A stretch of DNA of 61,249 nucleotides from SAR202 cluster bacterium. Lineage in GTDB: Bacteria > Chloroflexota > Dehalococcoidia > Lucifugimonadales > UBA826. The stretch spans positions 1 to 61,249 of the forward strand of contig RQOP01000037.1 of NCBI GenBank assembly GCA_008373095.1, read 5' to 3'. Below, piece by piece: positions 27,055 through 36,684 of this stretch (the first letter of the stretch is position 1; every line of letters begins with the position of its first letter). A program made the translations under genes and the position numbers. Below the pieces are notes generated by a model, which was not told where the DNA came from, made no database searches, and worked only from the letters and a program-made list of their open reading frames with translations.

Positions 27055-30000
27055 ATGAATCTTATAGAAATTACGGAAATTCTGAATTCAGATAGCAATT
27101 ATGATCAATTGTTATCTGAAATCAAAAAAGGGAAATCTGGAACACGAGTTCAGGTTATAGATGAAGCTGTACCTTTTCTCACAGCATCAATATGGAAGAG
27201 ATTGCAGGTACCTATCCTACTTGTTTGCCCAACTCCAGAACATTCAAGACGTCTATACGAACACCTATCCGCCTGGCTGGGGAATGAAATTCAGCCGCTG
27301 AGATTCAGTGAAAGTGAAATATTACCCTTCGAAAGATTGACGGAAGACCTCTCGACTGCACAGGAAAGACTTCGTACGCTAAATCATCTTTTTAAAAATA
27401 AATCTCATCCGTCAGTCATAGTCACTTCAGCAGCAGCGCTTACTCAAAAAACGATTTCAACTGAATCTTTTGAAGAAAATTCTTTTACCTATTCGCAGGG
27501 TGACAAAGTTAACTTGGAAGAGCTCTCTAGATATTGGCAACAGATGGGTTACTCTTTTGAATCAAATGTTTCAGACCCAGGTACAGCGAGTCGAAGAGGT
27601 GGAATTGTGGATGTATTTCCGATAGGCGAAGAAATTCCCTATCGTGTCGAACTTTGGGGTGATCAAATAGACAGCATAAGGACATTCGATCCAGATACAC
27701 AAAGATCAATAGATATCGTAGAACAATTTTCCATAAGCCCAGCCAGGGAAACTTTGACAGCATCTATCACAGAAGATGAATTTGACCGGCTACTTTCCCA
27801 TGTAGATCTATCCCAATGTAATCCGGAAGAAATAACTCGATTCAGCTCTGAAATAGATGACTTATCGAAAGGGAGCCAAATCGAAGAATTAGGCTTATAT
27901 TCGGGTTTTTTCAACCATGGAACTTTATTGGACTACTTCCCTTCAAATGGTTTGCTCATCTCCTACAGGAATATAGACGCTATGAATTCTGTTTGGGATG
28001 TTGAGGAAAGGTCTAATCAATTGAGAACGGTAAAAGAAAATCGCGGCGAGCTTCCTATCAATTTTCCAACGGATAGGATCCCTTGGGATGAAATGGCAAA
28101 TTCCATTCAGCTTCTAAAAAACAACTTGTTCCTGATGCCTTGGGGAGCATCAGATCTAGATAACAGCAATACGATCCCAATGCCTTTTAGCTCACCGCCT
28201 TTGTACAAAGGGGATATAGAGACATTGGCCGAAGATACGTCTGAGTTCATAAATGGTGGTGATAGAGTGATTACGATCACTTCTCACCACTCCAGGTTAA
28301 AAGAACTTCTTAGTAACCTAGATCCTGCTCAGCCAGACGCCACTGCCAAAATAGATGATCTAGGCTCCTTGTCAATAATCGGTGTTGACACTGCGAATAT
28401 TGGAGATGGATTTGTAATCAATACATCAAAAAACCGCCTGACCTTGCTTGGTGATAAGGAAATATTCGGTATAGCCAAACGAAGGCGGGCCAAAAGAACC
28501 AATAAGGCCGCTCGAGAAACTTTCTTTGAAGAAATATCTCCTGGTGATTACGTAGTTCACGTAGAACATGGTATAGCCAAATTTATTGGTACGGATAGTA
28601 AATATGATGAGTCTGGAAACCATGAATATTTGATTCTCCAGTATGCCCAAGGGGATAAGCTTTATGTGCCTATGGAACATTTAGACAGAGTTGCTCCTTA
28701 CGTGGCTCCCATGGATAGATCTCCTTCACTGACAAGGTTAGGAACACAAGAATGGTCTCGAACTAAAGAAAGAGTCGAAAAATCCACACGGGAAATGGCC
28801 ATGGAGTTGCTCTCAATATATGCAGCTAGACAAGTCAGTAAAGGACACGCGACTGGCCCAGACACAAAATGGCAATTCGAGCTTGAAGAATCATTTCCAT
28901 ATGAGGAAACCGTGGATCAAATTTCCACACTAACAGAAATAAAAGACGATATGGAATCAGAGCGACCAATGGATAGACTTATATGCGGAGATGTTGGCTA
29001 CGGTAAAACAGAACTAGCCTTACGCGCAGCCTTCAAGACTGTGATGGATGGGAAACAAGTAGCAGTGTTAGTACCTACAACAGTACTAGCCCAGCAACAC
29101 TATGAAACTTTCTTAGAAAGAATGAAAGCTTTCCCTGTGGAGTTATCCGTCCTGAGCCGATTCAAATCAAATTTAGAGCAGAAGAAAACCTTAGAGGCAC
29201 TAAAGGATGGGACGATTGACATATGTATTGGCACACACCGCTTGGTCCAAAAAGATGTCAAATTCAAAGACCTAGGCCTTGTAATAATAGATGAGGAGCA
29301 ACGATTTGGAGTAATACACAAAGAAAGACTTAAACAAATGCGAAGCCAAGTGGACATCCTAACTCTCACAGCTACGCCTATACCCAGAACTTTACACATG
29401 TCTTTGGCAGGGGTAAGGGATATGAGCACCATAGAAACAGCTCCTGAAGAAAGACTACCAATAAAAACCTATGTTTCTGAATTTAGTGACGAGCTCATAA
29501 GAGAAGCGATTCTTAGGGAAATGGACCGACAAGGGCAGGTGTATTTTTTACACAACAGAGTTTATAACATCGAATATATGTCTGAATATATTAGGACTCT
29601 CGTACCTGACGCTAAAGTCGGAATCGCACATGGTCAAATGTCAGAAAAAGAATTAGAAAAGTCAATGTCAACTTTCTCACAAGGAGAAACTGACGTTTTA
29701 CTTTGTACCACCATAATAGAATCAGGACTAGATATACCAAATGCAAACACCTTGATCGTTAACCGCGCAGATTCATTTGGTCTAGCCCAACTTTACCAAT
29801 TAAGAGGACGGATCGGAAGGAGTTCAAAAAGAGGTTACTCGTACCTACTTATTCCCAAAAGTAATAGTATGACTGAATCGGCGGAAAGACGTCTGAAAGC
29901 AATGCTTTCAGCTACAGAATTAGGTTCAGGCTTCAAAATAGCTATGAAAGATTTGGAAATAAGAGGAGCTGGAAACATTTTGGGAGCCGAACAGAGCGGC

Positions 30001-30582
30001 CACATACATGCCGTAGGCTTTGAACTTTATACTCGGCTTTTAGCGACAGCTGTTGAAGATCTGCGATCTCAAGATATTCAACACAGTGATCAAGAGAACT
30101 CTCCGCTCCCTAGTTCAGTAAGTATAGATTTGGGAATGCCCACAGGAATTTCCCAAGACTATATCGAGGATCTCCCATCAAGGCTAGATATATATCAAAA
30201 ATTGATCAAATGCCGCACCATAAATGAAACTGACTCCCTGGAACAAGAATTAAAAGACAGATTTGGACCATTGCCATGGCAAGCTATCAATCTCCTATTC
30301 ACCGTTCGACTAAAAATAAAGTCCTCTGCAACGGGCATGGAGTACATAAGAAAAACAGGAGACAAATTAGTAATCCAATTTCCTTTTGAAGTGGGAGGAA
30401 TGAGAATAGCCTTACAAAAATTAATTGGCTCAGAATGGACTATTGGAAATATGCAAATAAGATCTAATCTAACTGACCTAGGTAGCAATTGGGAAATCAA
30501 ACTTGTCGAAGCTGTAGATAGATTAGGGGAATTTCAATCAAAAATGTCTACCGAACTAATCAATTCAGCCGAAGTGAATTAA
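27055..30582 (+). CDS. mfd: Transcription-repair coupling factor Mfd
   Basis: Mfd removes RNA polymerase stalled at DNA lesions and recruits UvrA. The protein (1175 residues from the ATG; an in-frame TTG lies four codons earlier) has the UvrB-like module (ASRRGGIVDVFPIG at about 175), the RNA-polymerase-interacting domain (GDYVVHVEHGIAKFIG at about 500), and translocase motifs with Walker A GDVGYGKTELALRAA, box DEEQRFG, GRIGRSSKRGYSYLL and a C-terminal TRCF domain. No good ribosome site is seen for either start. A terminator lies immediately upstream, so mfd should have its own promoter in a very short gap. Confidence 0.96.
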   Translation: MNLIEITEILNSDSNYDQLLSEIKKGKSGTRVQVIDEAVPFLTASIWKRLQVPILLVCPTPEHSRRLYEHLSAWLGNEIQPLRFSESEILPFERLTEDLSTAQERLRTLNHLFKNKSHPSVIVTSAAALTQKTISTESFEENSFTYSQGDKVNLEELSRYWQQMGYSFESNVSDPGTASRRGGIVDVFPIGEEIPYRVELWGDQIDSIRTFDPDTQRSIDIVEQFSISPARETLTASITEDEFDRLLSHVDLSQCNPEEITRFSSEIDDLSKGSQIEELGLYSGFFNHGTLLDYFPSNGLLISYRNIDAMNSVWDVEERSNQLRTVKENRGELPINFPTDRIPWDEMANSIQLLKNNLFLMPWGASDLDNSNTIPMPFSSPPLYKGDIETLAEDTSEFINGGDRVITITSHHSRLKELLSNLDPAQPDATAKIDDLGSLSIIGVDTANIGDGFVINTSKNRLTLLGDKEIFGIAKRRRAKRTNKAARETFFEEISPGDYVVHVEHGIAKFIGTDSKYDESGNHEYLILQYAQGDKLYVPMEHLDRVAPYVAPMDRSPSLTRLGTQEWSRTKERVEKSTREMAMELLSIYAARQVSKGHATGPDTKWQFELEESFPYEETVDQISTLTEIKDDMESERPMDRLICGDVGYGKTELALRAAFKTVMDGKQVAVLVPTTVLAQQHYETFLERMKAFPVELSVLSRFKSNLEQKKTLEALKDGTIDICIGTHRLVQKDVKFKDLGLVIIDEEQRFGVIHKERLKQMRSQVDILTLTATPIPRTLHMSLAGVRDMSTIETAPEERLPIKTYVSEFSDELIREAILREMDRQGQVYFLHNRVYNIEYMSEYIRTLVPDAKVGIAHGQMSEKELEKSMSTFSQGETDVLLCTTIIESGLDIPNANTLIVNRADSFGLAQLYQLRGRIGRSSKRGYSYLLIPKSNSMTESAERRLKAMLSATELGSGFKIAMKDLEIRGAGNILGAEQSGHIHAVGFELYTRLLATAVEDLRSQDIQHSDQENSPLPSSVSIDLGMPTGISQDYIEDLPSRLDIYQKLIKCRTINETDSLEQELKDRFGPLPWQAINLLFTVRLKIKSSATGMEYIRKTGDKLVIQFPFEVGGMRIALQKLIGSEWTIGNMQIRSNLTDLGSNWEIKLVEAVDRLGEFQSKMSTELINSAEVN

Positions 30583-30585
30583 ATG

Positions 30586-31293
30586 TCAGGACAAGGAATT
30601 TAAAACATCTGAAAGTTGCGTCATTCCGGAAATTTTTGGACACCTTGAGAAGTCAGGGTGATTACCATCTCTATCAATCAATATTGGACGCACATCTGAT
30701 GCTTCAGCCCCGTCTATGTCTGACCCAATTTGATCTCCAACATGAAGAGCTTCTCGCCCGGAGACACCAGCAATCTCCAAAGCTTTTTTAAACATCAAAG
30801 GATTTGGTTTTTCTACCCCAACTTCTAGAGAAGTTACGGCAAATGTCATGTGGTTAGAAAGATTAAATTCTTGAAGCAGTTCGTTTCCTGACCTATTCAT
30901 GTTTGAAAGTAACCCGAGAGAAAAATTACGAGATTTCAACTCATCTAAAACAGGCCAAACATCATCAAAAATAACCATTTCATATGGAATGGCTCTCACT
31001 GTATTCCATATTTGACCAGCCGTCTCGAGATCTATTTCTACGCCTGAACCCTCGATGACTCTTTTCTCATATTCACAAAAAAAATCAAACCGCTCACCTT
31101 CCGACATTTGGCGCAGTGGATACGTTTTATTCTGTTCTGTCATGAATGAGTCCGCTTGGCCATAGCCTCTAAGAACCCCTTGCTCTGTTAAGGCAATACC
31201 AAAGTTAGCACACGCCGCCGATTGGATCTCATATCGTGAAGGCTTAAATCCAGCTAATGTTCCATACAGATCAAAAAAAATCGCTTTTATCAT
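30586..31293 (-). CDS. HAD-superfamily hydrolase with DxYGT motif
   Basis: This 235-residue protein has the HAD core. Motif I is FFDLYGTL, so the nucleophile is Asp8 and the usual second Asp (position +2) is Tyr10, a pattern typical of L-2-haloacid dehalogenases and some related hydrolases. Motif II is LLSNMNRS, motif III includes KPNPLMFKKA and motif IV is HVGDQIGSDIDGA. A helical cap lies between motifs I and II (C1 type). It converges on mfd with a 3-base gap. Either dehalogenase or phosphatase activity is possible. Confidence 0.8.
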   Translation of the reverse strand: MIKAIFFDLYGTLAGFKPSRYEIQSAACANFGIALTEQGVLRGYGQADSFMTEQNKTYPLRQMSEGERFDFFCEYEKRVIEGSGVEIDLETAGQIWNTVRAIPYEMVIFDDVWPVLDELKSRNFSLGLLSNMNRSGNELLQEFNLSNHMTFAVTSLEVGVEKPNPLMFKKALEIAGVSGREALHVGDQIGSDIDGAEASDVRPILIDRDGNHPDFSRCPKISGMTQLSDVLNSLS

Positions 31294-31345
31294 AGCGCAG
31301 CTATAATAGCACCTTTACATAAGGCATCATTGGTGGATTAGGATC

Positions 31346-32350
31346 ATGAAAGCTGGCAAGCTACCAATAGAACATTTAGAAAAGGTTTTAAACGCGTTTA
31401 AGACATCAGATCCACGAATTATTGCTGGCCCGATGCCGGGAGAGGATGCTTCCTTAATCGACATGGGAGATAGCTACCTTATTGCAACAACAGACCCAAT
31501 TACATTTACGGCAAATAGGATCGGTTGGTATGCAGTAAACATAAATGCAAATGATGTTGCTGTAATGGGAGGTGAGGCGAAGTGGATGATGGCAACAATA
31601 CTTCTTCCAGAAAATTTTGGTGAAATTGCTACAAATCAAATATTTAATGATATTGCAGAAGCATGCAACCATCTAAATATCTCTGTTGTAGGTGGTCACA
31701 CAGAAATTACGGCAGGAATTGATCGACCTTTAATATCCGGGGTAATGTTAGGTGAGGTCGAAAAAGGTAAAGAAGTCAGATCTTCAGGAGCCAAAGAGGG
31801 GGACTCAATCATCCTTACAAAGGCTATCCCAATCGAAGGTTGTGCTATTTTGGCTAGTGAAGCAGAAAACCAGTTACTAAAAAACGGCGTCGTAGCAACA
31901 TTAATAGAGGAAGCACGGAACCTTATACACAATCCTGGAATCAGTATAGTAAAAGATGCCTCTATTGCAATGGAATCAGGAAAAATAAACGCCATGCATG
32001 ATATTACGGAGGGTGGGATTGCAGGAGGCCTTGCGGAATTGGCATATGCCTCTAATCTCGGAATTCATGTGACAAGAGAAAATATACCAGAAATACCTCA
32101 AGCTAAAATTTTTTCTGAAATATTAGGACTTGACACCCTAGGAATAATAGCTTCAGGGTCTCTATTGATATGTGCCTCCCCAAAACATGATTCTGCAATA
32201 ATAAAAAATTTAAAATCCAACGGGATAAATGCGACTAAGATAGGATCTATGAAAAATTTGGATTACGGACTTAAATTAAGCAAAAATGAGTGTATTGAAG
32301 ATCTACCACGATTTGATACAGATGAAATTGCTAGGTTTTTTTCCAGTTAA
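31346..32350 (+). CDS. AIR synthase-related (HypE/PurM-like) protein
   Basis: This 334-residue protein has the two-domain PurM/HypE/SelD ATP-binding fold. The N-terminal domain carries GEDASLIDMGDSYLIATTDP, where conserved Asp residues bind Mg-ATP, and NDVAVMGGEAKWMMAT. The C-terminal domain has GGGIAGGLAELAY-like glycines (HDITEGGIAGGLAELA). It lacks the C-terminal Cys used by HypE for cyanide-ligand synthesis, and no other hyp genes are present. The reaction is unknown. It starts 52 bp from the divergent HAD gene and precedes a crotonase by 47 bp. Confidence 0.75.
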   Translation: MKAGKLPIEHLEKVLNAFKTSDPRIIAGPMPGEDASLIDMGDSYLIATTDPITFTANRIGWYAVNINANDVAVMGGEAKWMMATILLPENFGEIATNQIFNDIAEACNHLNISVVGGHTEITAGIDRPLISGVMLGEVEKGKEVRSSGAKEGDSIILTKAIPIEGCAILASEAENQLLKNGVVATLIEEARNLIHNPGISIVKDASIAMESGKINAMHDITEGGIAGGLAELAYASNLGIHVTRENIPEIPQAKIFSEILGLDTLGIIASGSLLICASPKHDSAIIKNLKSNGINATKIGSMKNLDYGLKLSKNECIEDLPRFDTDEIARFFSS

Positions 32351-32397
32351 CCCTAAATAAACGCTAACCATCAATCAGATAACTAATTGGAGCAAAA

Positions 32398-33261
32398 ATG
32401 AGCGGAACCTACGTAAAATCCGAAAATGAACAGGGTGTGTTAATACTAACCATGCATGATCCCAAAACAAGAAACGCTATCGGGCTGGAAATGATGGGGG
32501 AATTGGAAGAAGAATTAGATAGATTTGAATCATCTTCTGAACTCAGAACTCTTGTCTTAACTGGATCAGACCCCTCATTCTGTTCAGGAGCGAATGTAAA
32601 GACAATGAATGAAGACAACGAATCATCTGAAGTAGTGGCTCTATCTGAGGACAGCAGCCCCTGGGATATCTTAAACCAAGCATGGGACAAGCAATCAGCC
32701 TCGAATGCAAGGCCAAGAGACCTGATAGAAGGTGTACGTTATTTTCCTCTAAGGTTACACAATCTGCAAAAACCATCCATCGCTGCTGTAAATGGTTCCG
32801 CAATAGGACTAGGAATGGGTATTGCTTTGTCTTGCGACATTAGATTTTCTTCCGAAAATGCCAAATTTTCTGAGATGTTTGTGAGGAGAGGATTAATACC
32901 TGCCGATGGTTCCTGTTGGCAACTTCCAAGGATGATTGGTTTAGGGAAAACTTTTATGCTTCAATACACTGGAGATGTTCTTTCTGCTGAAGATTCCTTG
33001 GACCTCGGTATAGTCAATAAGGTCACAGAACACGGTCAGCTAATGGAAGAAACAATGGAATTGGCCCACAGGATAGCCTCTGGAGCTACTTATTCCATGG
33101 CTCTAATAAAAAGACTAATACATGAGTCGCTACATACAAACCTCGAGGAAAGTCTAAAGCTTGCAGGGCCGGCGCAGGATATTGCGCGACAGACTTTTGA
33201 TCATAAAGAAGGCGTCAAAGCCTTTGTTGAAAAGAGAAAACCTAATTTTATCGGTAGGTAA
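32398..33261 (+). CDS. Enoyl-CoA hydratase/isomerase (crotonase) family protein
   Basis: This 287-residue crotonase-fold protein shows DPSFCSGANVKTMNE (about 58), VNGSAIGLGMGIALSCDIR and a longer loop between them than usual. The hydratase Glu residues are replaced: Gly at the GGGCE position and Phe at the PEI position (FSEMFVRRGLIPADGS). An Asp sits one residue after the Asp site used by PaaG-type isomerases. It is therefore unlikely to be a standard enoyl-CoA hydratase. It follows the HypE-like gene and may share its transcript. The true acyl-CoA substrate is unknown. Confidence 0.85.
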   Translation: MSGTYVKSENEQGVLILTMHDPKTRNAIGLEMMGELEEELDRFESSSELRTLVLTGSDPSFCSGANVKTMNEDNESSEVVALSEDSSPWDILNQAWDKQSASNARPRDLIEGVRYFPLRLHNLQKPSIAAVNGSAIGLGMGIALSCDIRFSSENAKFSEMFVRRGLIPADGSCWQLPRMIGLGKTFMLQYTGDVLSAEDSLDLGIVNKVTEHGQLMEETMELAHRIASGATYSMALIKRLIHESLHTNLEESLKLAGPAQDIARQTFDHKEGVKAFVEKRKPNFIGR

Positions 33262-33273
33262 GGATTGGTAAAA

Positions 33274-34095
33274 TTAGATTGTGTCTAGGAACCACTTTAC
33301 GGTAGATTCAAAAGCTCCTGGGGATTCCTGGTAAAACCAATGCCCTCCGCCTTCAAGTTCAGCCAATTTGCATTGGGAGAGTTGTTCTCTCATTTTTACT
33401 GCAGTTTCATGGGTCAAGAGTGTACTCTGTCTTCCTCTAATTACCACCGTAGGACATTCCACTTCTCGCCAAGTTGACCATAAATCGGGTCTTTCATACT
33501 CGTAAATGAGCTTTCTATCTCTCTTCCATTGCCAGACACCATTAGGTTTCAATTTTGTCATTACCTCAGCCTGAAATTTAACCATTTCTTCAGAAGATAA
33601 TGGTTGTCGGGACCAAAGCCTGTCTACTACATCTTCAAAGGTATTCCACTCGTCTGATTCATTTTTGTACCTTTCAAACATAGAACCAGATGATTCGTTG
33701 ACCGAATCAGGATCTATATCGACTATTACTAATGCCCTTACTTCATTCTTCTTCTGAGCAGCATATGAAAAAGCATATCTGCCGCCAGCCGAATGTCCAA
33801 TCAATATTGGATTATCCATGGCTAAACTAGAAATTGTCACTTCAACATCAGAAAGGTAATCCACAAACGAATAATGGCCAGGAATATGATCGCCATCACC
33901 GTGGCCTCTACTGTCCAAAGCGACCACCCAATAATCATCAGCCACAGAGTGAGCAAAGATTTCCCAGCTTCTTGCACAATCCTGTAAACCATGCAACAAA
34001 AGCATAGGAGGATTAGACCGATCACCCCATTCCAAACAATTTAATTGCACACCAGAGTGATCAATTTTTACTTGAGTGAAGCCTTCTTCCGTCAA
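33274..34095 (-). CDS. Alpha/beta hydrolase
   Basis: This 273-residue alpha/beta-hydrolase has the oxyanion segment LLHGLQDCARSW, the nucleophile elbow IGHSAGGRYA (Ser), an acid in the region VVIRGRQSTLL and the His of GGGHWFYQE. The start is a TTG at 34095 that overlaps the TGA of the upstream TlpA gene (TTGA). A CAGGAG ribosome site 6 bases before the TTG supports this choice. A cap region of about 70 residues lies between strands 6 and 7. It is likely an esterase or a C-C/ester hydrolase of unknown substrate. Confidence 0.85.
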   Translation of the reverse strand: MTEEGFTQVKIDHSGVQLNCLEWGDRSNPPMLLLHGLQDCARSWEIFAHSVADDYWVVALDSRGHGDGDHIPGHYSFVDYLSDVEVTISSLAMDNPILIGHSAGGRYAFSYAAQKKNEVRALVIVDIDPDSVNESSGSMFERYKNESDEWNTFEDVVDRLWSRQPLSSEEMVKFQAEVMTKLKPNGVWQWKRDRKLIYEYERPDLWSTWREVECPTVVIRGRQSTLLTHETAVKMREQLSQCKLAELEGGGHWFYQESPGAFESTVKWFLDTI

Positions 34096-34712
34096 TTCAG
34101 GCTCCTGAATCCGCTTTTGTTTTTGTCCGACCCGTATAAACTTGGAAACGACCCATTTTCTAATGCCTCCACTCTAGATTCTAAACTTGATGCACCAATT
34201 GAACCTACCCATCTTCCAATAATCATACCTTCACGATCTAAAAAAAATGTGACTGGCAGGCCTGTTACACCATAATCCACCATTATTCTCCCATTCTTAT
34301 CCATTCCGTTAACAAATGTAACATCAAATTCACTGATGTATTCATTGGCACTGTTCAGATCATCTTGGACATTTATACCAATTACGACTACATCTTTTTC
34401 TTTATATAACCTCCATATCTTCTCAAAATGGGGGGTTTCATCTCGACAGGGAGGACACCAAGAAGCCCAAAAGTTCAATATGATTGGGGATTCAGGATAG
34501 TTGGACAGTGATACCGGCTTCCCGTTGATACTTTCCGCGAAAAATTCTGGTGCTTTTCGGCCGATTAATTGCTCACCGCTTCTGCCAGTGGCAGAAGCTT
34601 GATTGGCAAGTCCAGTTGCAAGGAATATAGCAAATAGGGAAATTAGAATAGCCAAAATCAATATAGCAATTCCTTTAATTGCATTGCTCTTGGTTTGGAT
34701 ATTTGATCTCAT
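34092..34712 (-). CDS. TlpA-like membrane-anchored thiol-disulfide oxidoreductase
   Basis: This 206-residue protein has one N-terminal membrane anchor (about 15-35) and an extracytoplasmic thioredoxin-like domain with the redox motif FWASWCPPCRDE. TlpA/ResA-type proteins reduce apocytochrome c cysteines or other exported disulphides; the window also contains a cytochrome c, but the genes are far apart. Cis-Pro is present in the VTGLPVTFF segment. The stop overlaps the start of the alpha/beta hydrolase. A TPP enzyme lies upstream, separated by a strong terminator. Confidence 0.88.
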   Translation of the reverse strand: MRSNIQTKSNAIKGIAILILAILISLFAIFLATGLANQASATGRSGEQLIGRKAPEFFAESINGKPVSLSNYPESPIILNFWASWCPPCRDETPHFEKIWRLYKEKDVVVIGINVQDDLNSANEYISEFDVTFVNGMDKNGRIMVDYGVTGLPVTFFLDREGMIIGRWVGSIGASSLESRVEALENGSFPSLYGSDKNKSGFRSLN

Positions 34713-34765
34713 AATTCGCCGAATTTATATCTGGTACATGATTTCTATTTTGTTATTTTATCAAC

Positions 34766-34793
34766 AAAAAGGGGGAGCCTTGATGACTCCCCC
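34766..34793 (-). terminator. Rho-independent terminator of the TPP-enzyme gene
   Basis: On the minus strand CTCCCCC-type arms (34771-34777 and 34787-34793, seven pairs of G and C with one A-T) form a hairpin with a nine-base loop, followed directly by TTTTTGTTG. It isolates the TPP-enzyme transcript from the tlpA gene downstream. Confidence 0.85.
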
Positions 34794-34818
34794 CTAAAAA
34801 AACAAAAAGCATTCTGAT

Positions 34819-36459
34819 CTAGAAATTTGACCTTCGAGCTTCCATGTTCGAGTGAACATCTATTAGCACAGCTTTGCCATCTGCATTCAGCTGCTTTGCC
34901 TGCTCCAATGCCGGAGCTATCTCTTCAGGCTTTGTGACAGTTATGCCGACAGCTCCAAGACCTTCAGCGATCTTGGCATAGTCACCAGTCATATAAGTTG
35001 TACCAAATGACTCTCTTGCGGTGGGGTACCCACCAGGATATGTAGCCATTCCACCATTATTTAAAACAATGGTTGTTATCGCTGCTCCCGACCGAACCGA
35101 AGTTTCTATATCTAAACCTGACATTCCAAAAGCGCCATCACCCATAATGTTCATGCAGAATTTATCTGGGCAAGCCATTTTTACACCCGTCATTAACGGT
35201 ATTCCATACCCTAAATGGGTAGTTTTACCCCACCCCACATAGCTATGTGGAACTGTACCTGGGTAGAAAGGCATTATTATGTCTCGAGGGGCGCCAGCAT
35301 CATGCGTCACTATACTATTTTCTTGATCCAGGACATTTATCATTTCACCAATCACCCTGTACGGGGTAATCGGTGTTTCATCAGAGGTAAGAGCATCACT
35401 CCACTCAGCCATCCATTTATCGTTGATTTCCGCAATTTGATCAGCGAGTTCTGAAGAACCTTTTCTGTTTTGTCCACCTAACTGAACTTTGACCTCTTCG
35501 ACCATCATCTCGAGGGTTAGTTTAGTATCACCAACCAACCCAACATCAACATTAAAATCTTTGTTTAAATCGGCTACAGTCTCAGTGTTATGAATCATTA
35601 CTTTCCCGTCTGGTATAGGCTGACCATAACCGGTCCGCGTAAGACTGGTTCCAACACCTAACAAAACATCAGATTCCTGCAACCATGTTCTTGCTTGTAA
35701 TGATGTTGCCGAGCTTCCGGAACCAAGGGCCAATGGGTGTCTTTGATCGAATCCGGATTTACCAGGCATCGTGCAATAAACTGGTATTTGAGCTATCTCG
35801 GCCAATTGAGTTAATTCAGGCGATGCGCCAGACATCAACACTCCCATTCCTGACCAAATCACAGGCTTTTTTGCCGCTAGCAACAGTCTTACAGCTTCCT
35901 TAATTTCGGCTGGGTCTGGGGCAAATCTATGTCTTTTGGGAGGCGCGTAGGAAGACACTACAGAGTCATCAACCTCCATCTCTCCAACATCTGCAGGAAT
36001 TTCAACAATCACGGGGCCTGGTCTTCCATTTCTCAGAGCATGAAATGCTCTCCTCATCACGGAGGCTACTTGATTGGGTTGAAACAACACTTCAGCAGAT
36101 ACTGAAACCGACTCGTAAGTCCGAGCAGGCGAAAAATTTGGCTTTACGGATCTCGCAGATACTGCAGGACCGCCAGGAAGATACAAAATCGGAACATTGT
36201 CCGCGTATGCCTGAGCCAACCCGCCCATAGTATTTTCAGAACCTGGTCCACCCTGAGTAATCAAAACTCCAAACTCTTCTCGATTTCGCATCCGGCTAAA
36301 CCCATCAACTGCCATTGCAGCACCTCGCTCTTGGCGAAACATGATTGGATTAATTCCAACCTCAGCAACAGCTTCAATCAAGTTATTGGACGGGAAGCAA
36401 CCTGCCCACTCAATCCCTTCTGCCTTTAATATCCTTGCTACTGCATCAAGCACTTTCAT
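34819..36459 (-). CDS. Thiamine pyrophosphate-requiring enzyme (acetolactate synthase-like)
   Basis: This 546-residue protein has the three-domain architecture of acetolactate synthase, benzoylformate decarboxylase and oxalyl-CoA decarboxylase relatives. The TPP-activating Glu44 is in MFRQERGAAMAVDGF. The Mg/TPP motif GDGAFGMSGLDIETS ends in NNGGMATY near residue 470. The FAD-binding residues of true acetolactate synthase cannot be verified, and no regulatory subunit gene is adjacent. Its substrate is a 2-ketoacid of unknown identity. A GGAGG ribosome site precedes the ATG, and a strong terminator follows. It stands alone in its transcript. Confidence 0.85.
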   Translation of the reverse strand: MKVLDAVARILKAEGIEWAGCFPSNNLIEAVAEVGINPIMFRQERGAAMAVDGFSRMRNREEFGVLITQGGPGSENTMGGLAQAYADNVPILYLPGGPAVSARSVKPNFSPARTYESVSVSAEVLFQPNQVASVMRRAFHALRNGRPGPVIVEIPADVGEMEVDDSVVSSYAPPKRHRFAPDPAEIKEAVRLLLAAKKPVIWSGMGVLMSGASPELTQLAEIAQIPVYCTMPGKSGFDQRHPLALGSGSSATSLQARTWLQESDVLLGVGTSLTRTGYGQPIPDGKVMIHNTETVADLNKDFNVDVGLVGDTKLTLEMMVEEVKVQLGGQNRKGSSELADQIAEINDKWMAEWSDALTSDETPITPYRVIGEMINVLDQENSIVTHDAGAPRDIIMPFYPGTVPHSYVGWGKTTHLGYGIPLMTGVKMACPDKFCMNIMGDGAFGMSGLDIETSVRSGAAITTIVLNNGGMATYPGGYPTARESFGTTYMTGDYAKIAEGLGAVGITVTKPEEIAPALEQAKQLNADGKAVLIDVHSNMEARRSNF

Positions 36460-36684
36460 GAAAATGAATCCTCCAAATTAGAATAACTATTTCTTACCGA
36501 CAATTGATGAGTATGACAAGGTTTAGCATCGCACTCGTCAAAAGCCATTCAAGGCACATTGTAGTTGGCACAAATATCATTATCAACCTAAAGATAATAA
36601 GCAATTTGCCGGCTGCGATAAACTTAATATTAATCAACCGCAAGCACAGATCATCTCAAATATTAATAACTTAGAATACACAGT

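Noticed and set aside
31301..31306. TATAAT upstream of the HypE-like gene
   Set aside because: No -35 at any suitable spacing; random AT-rich match likely.
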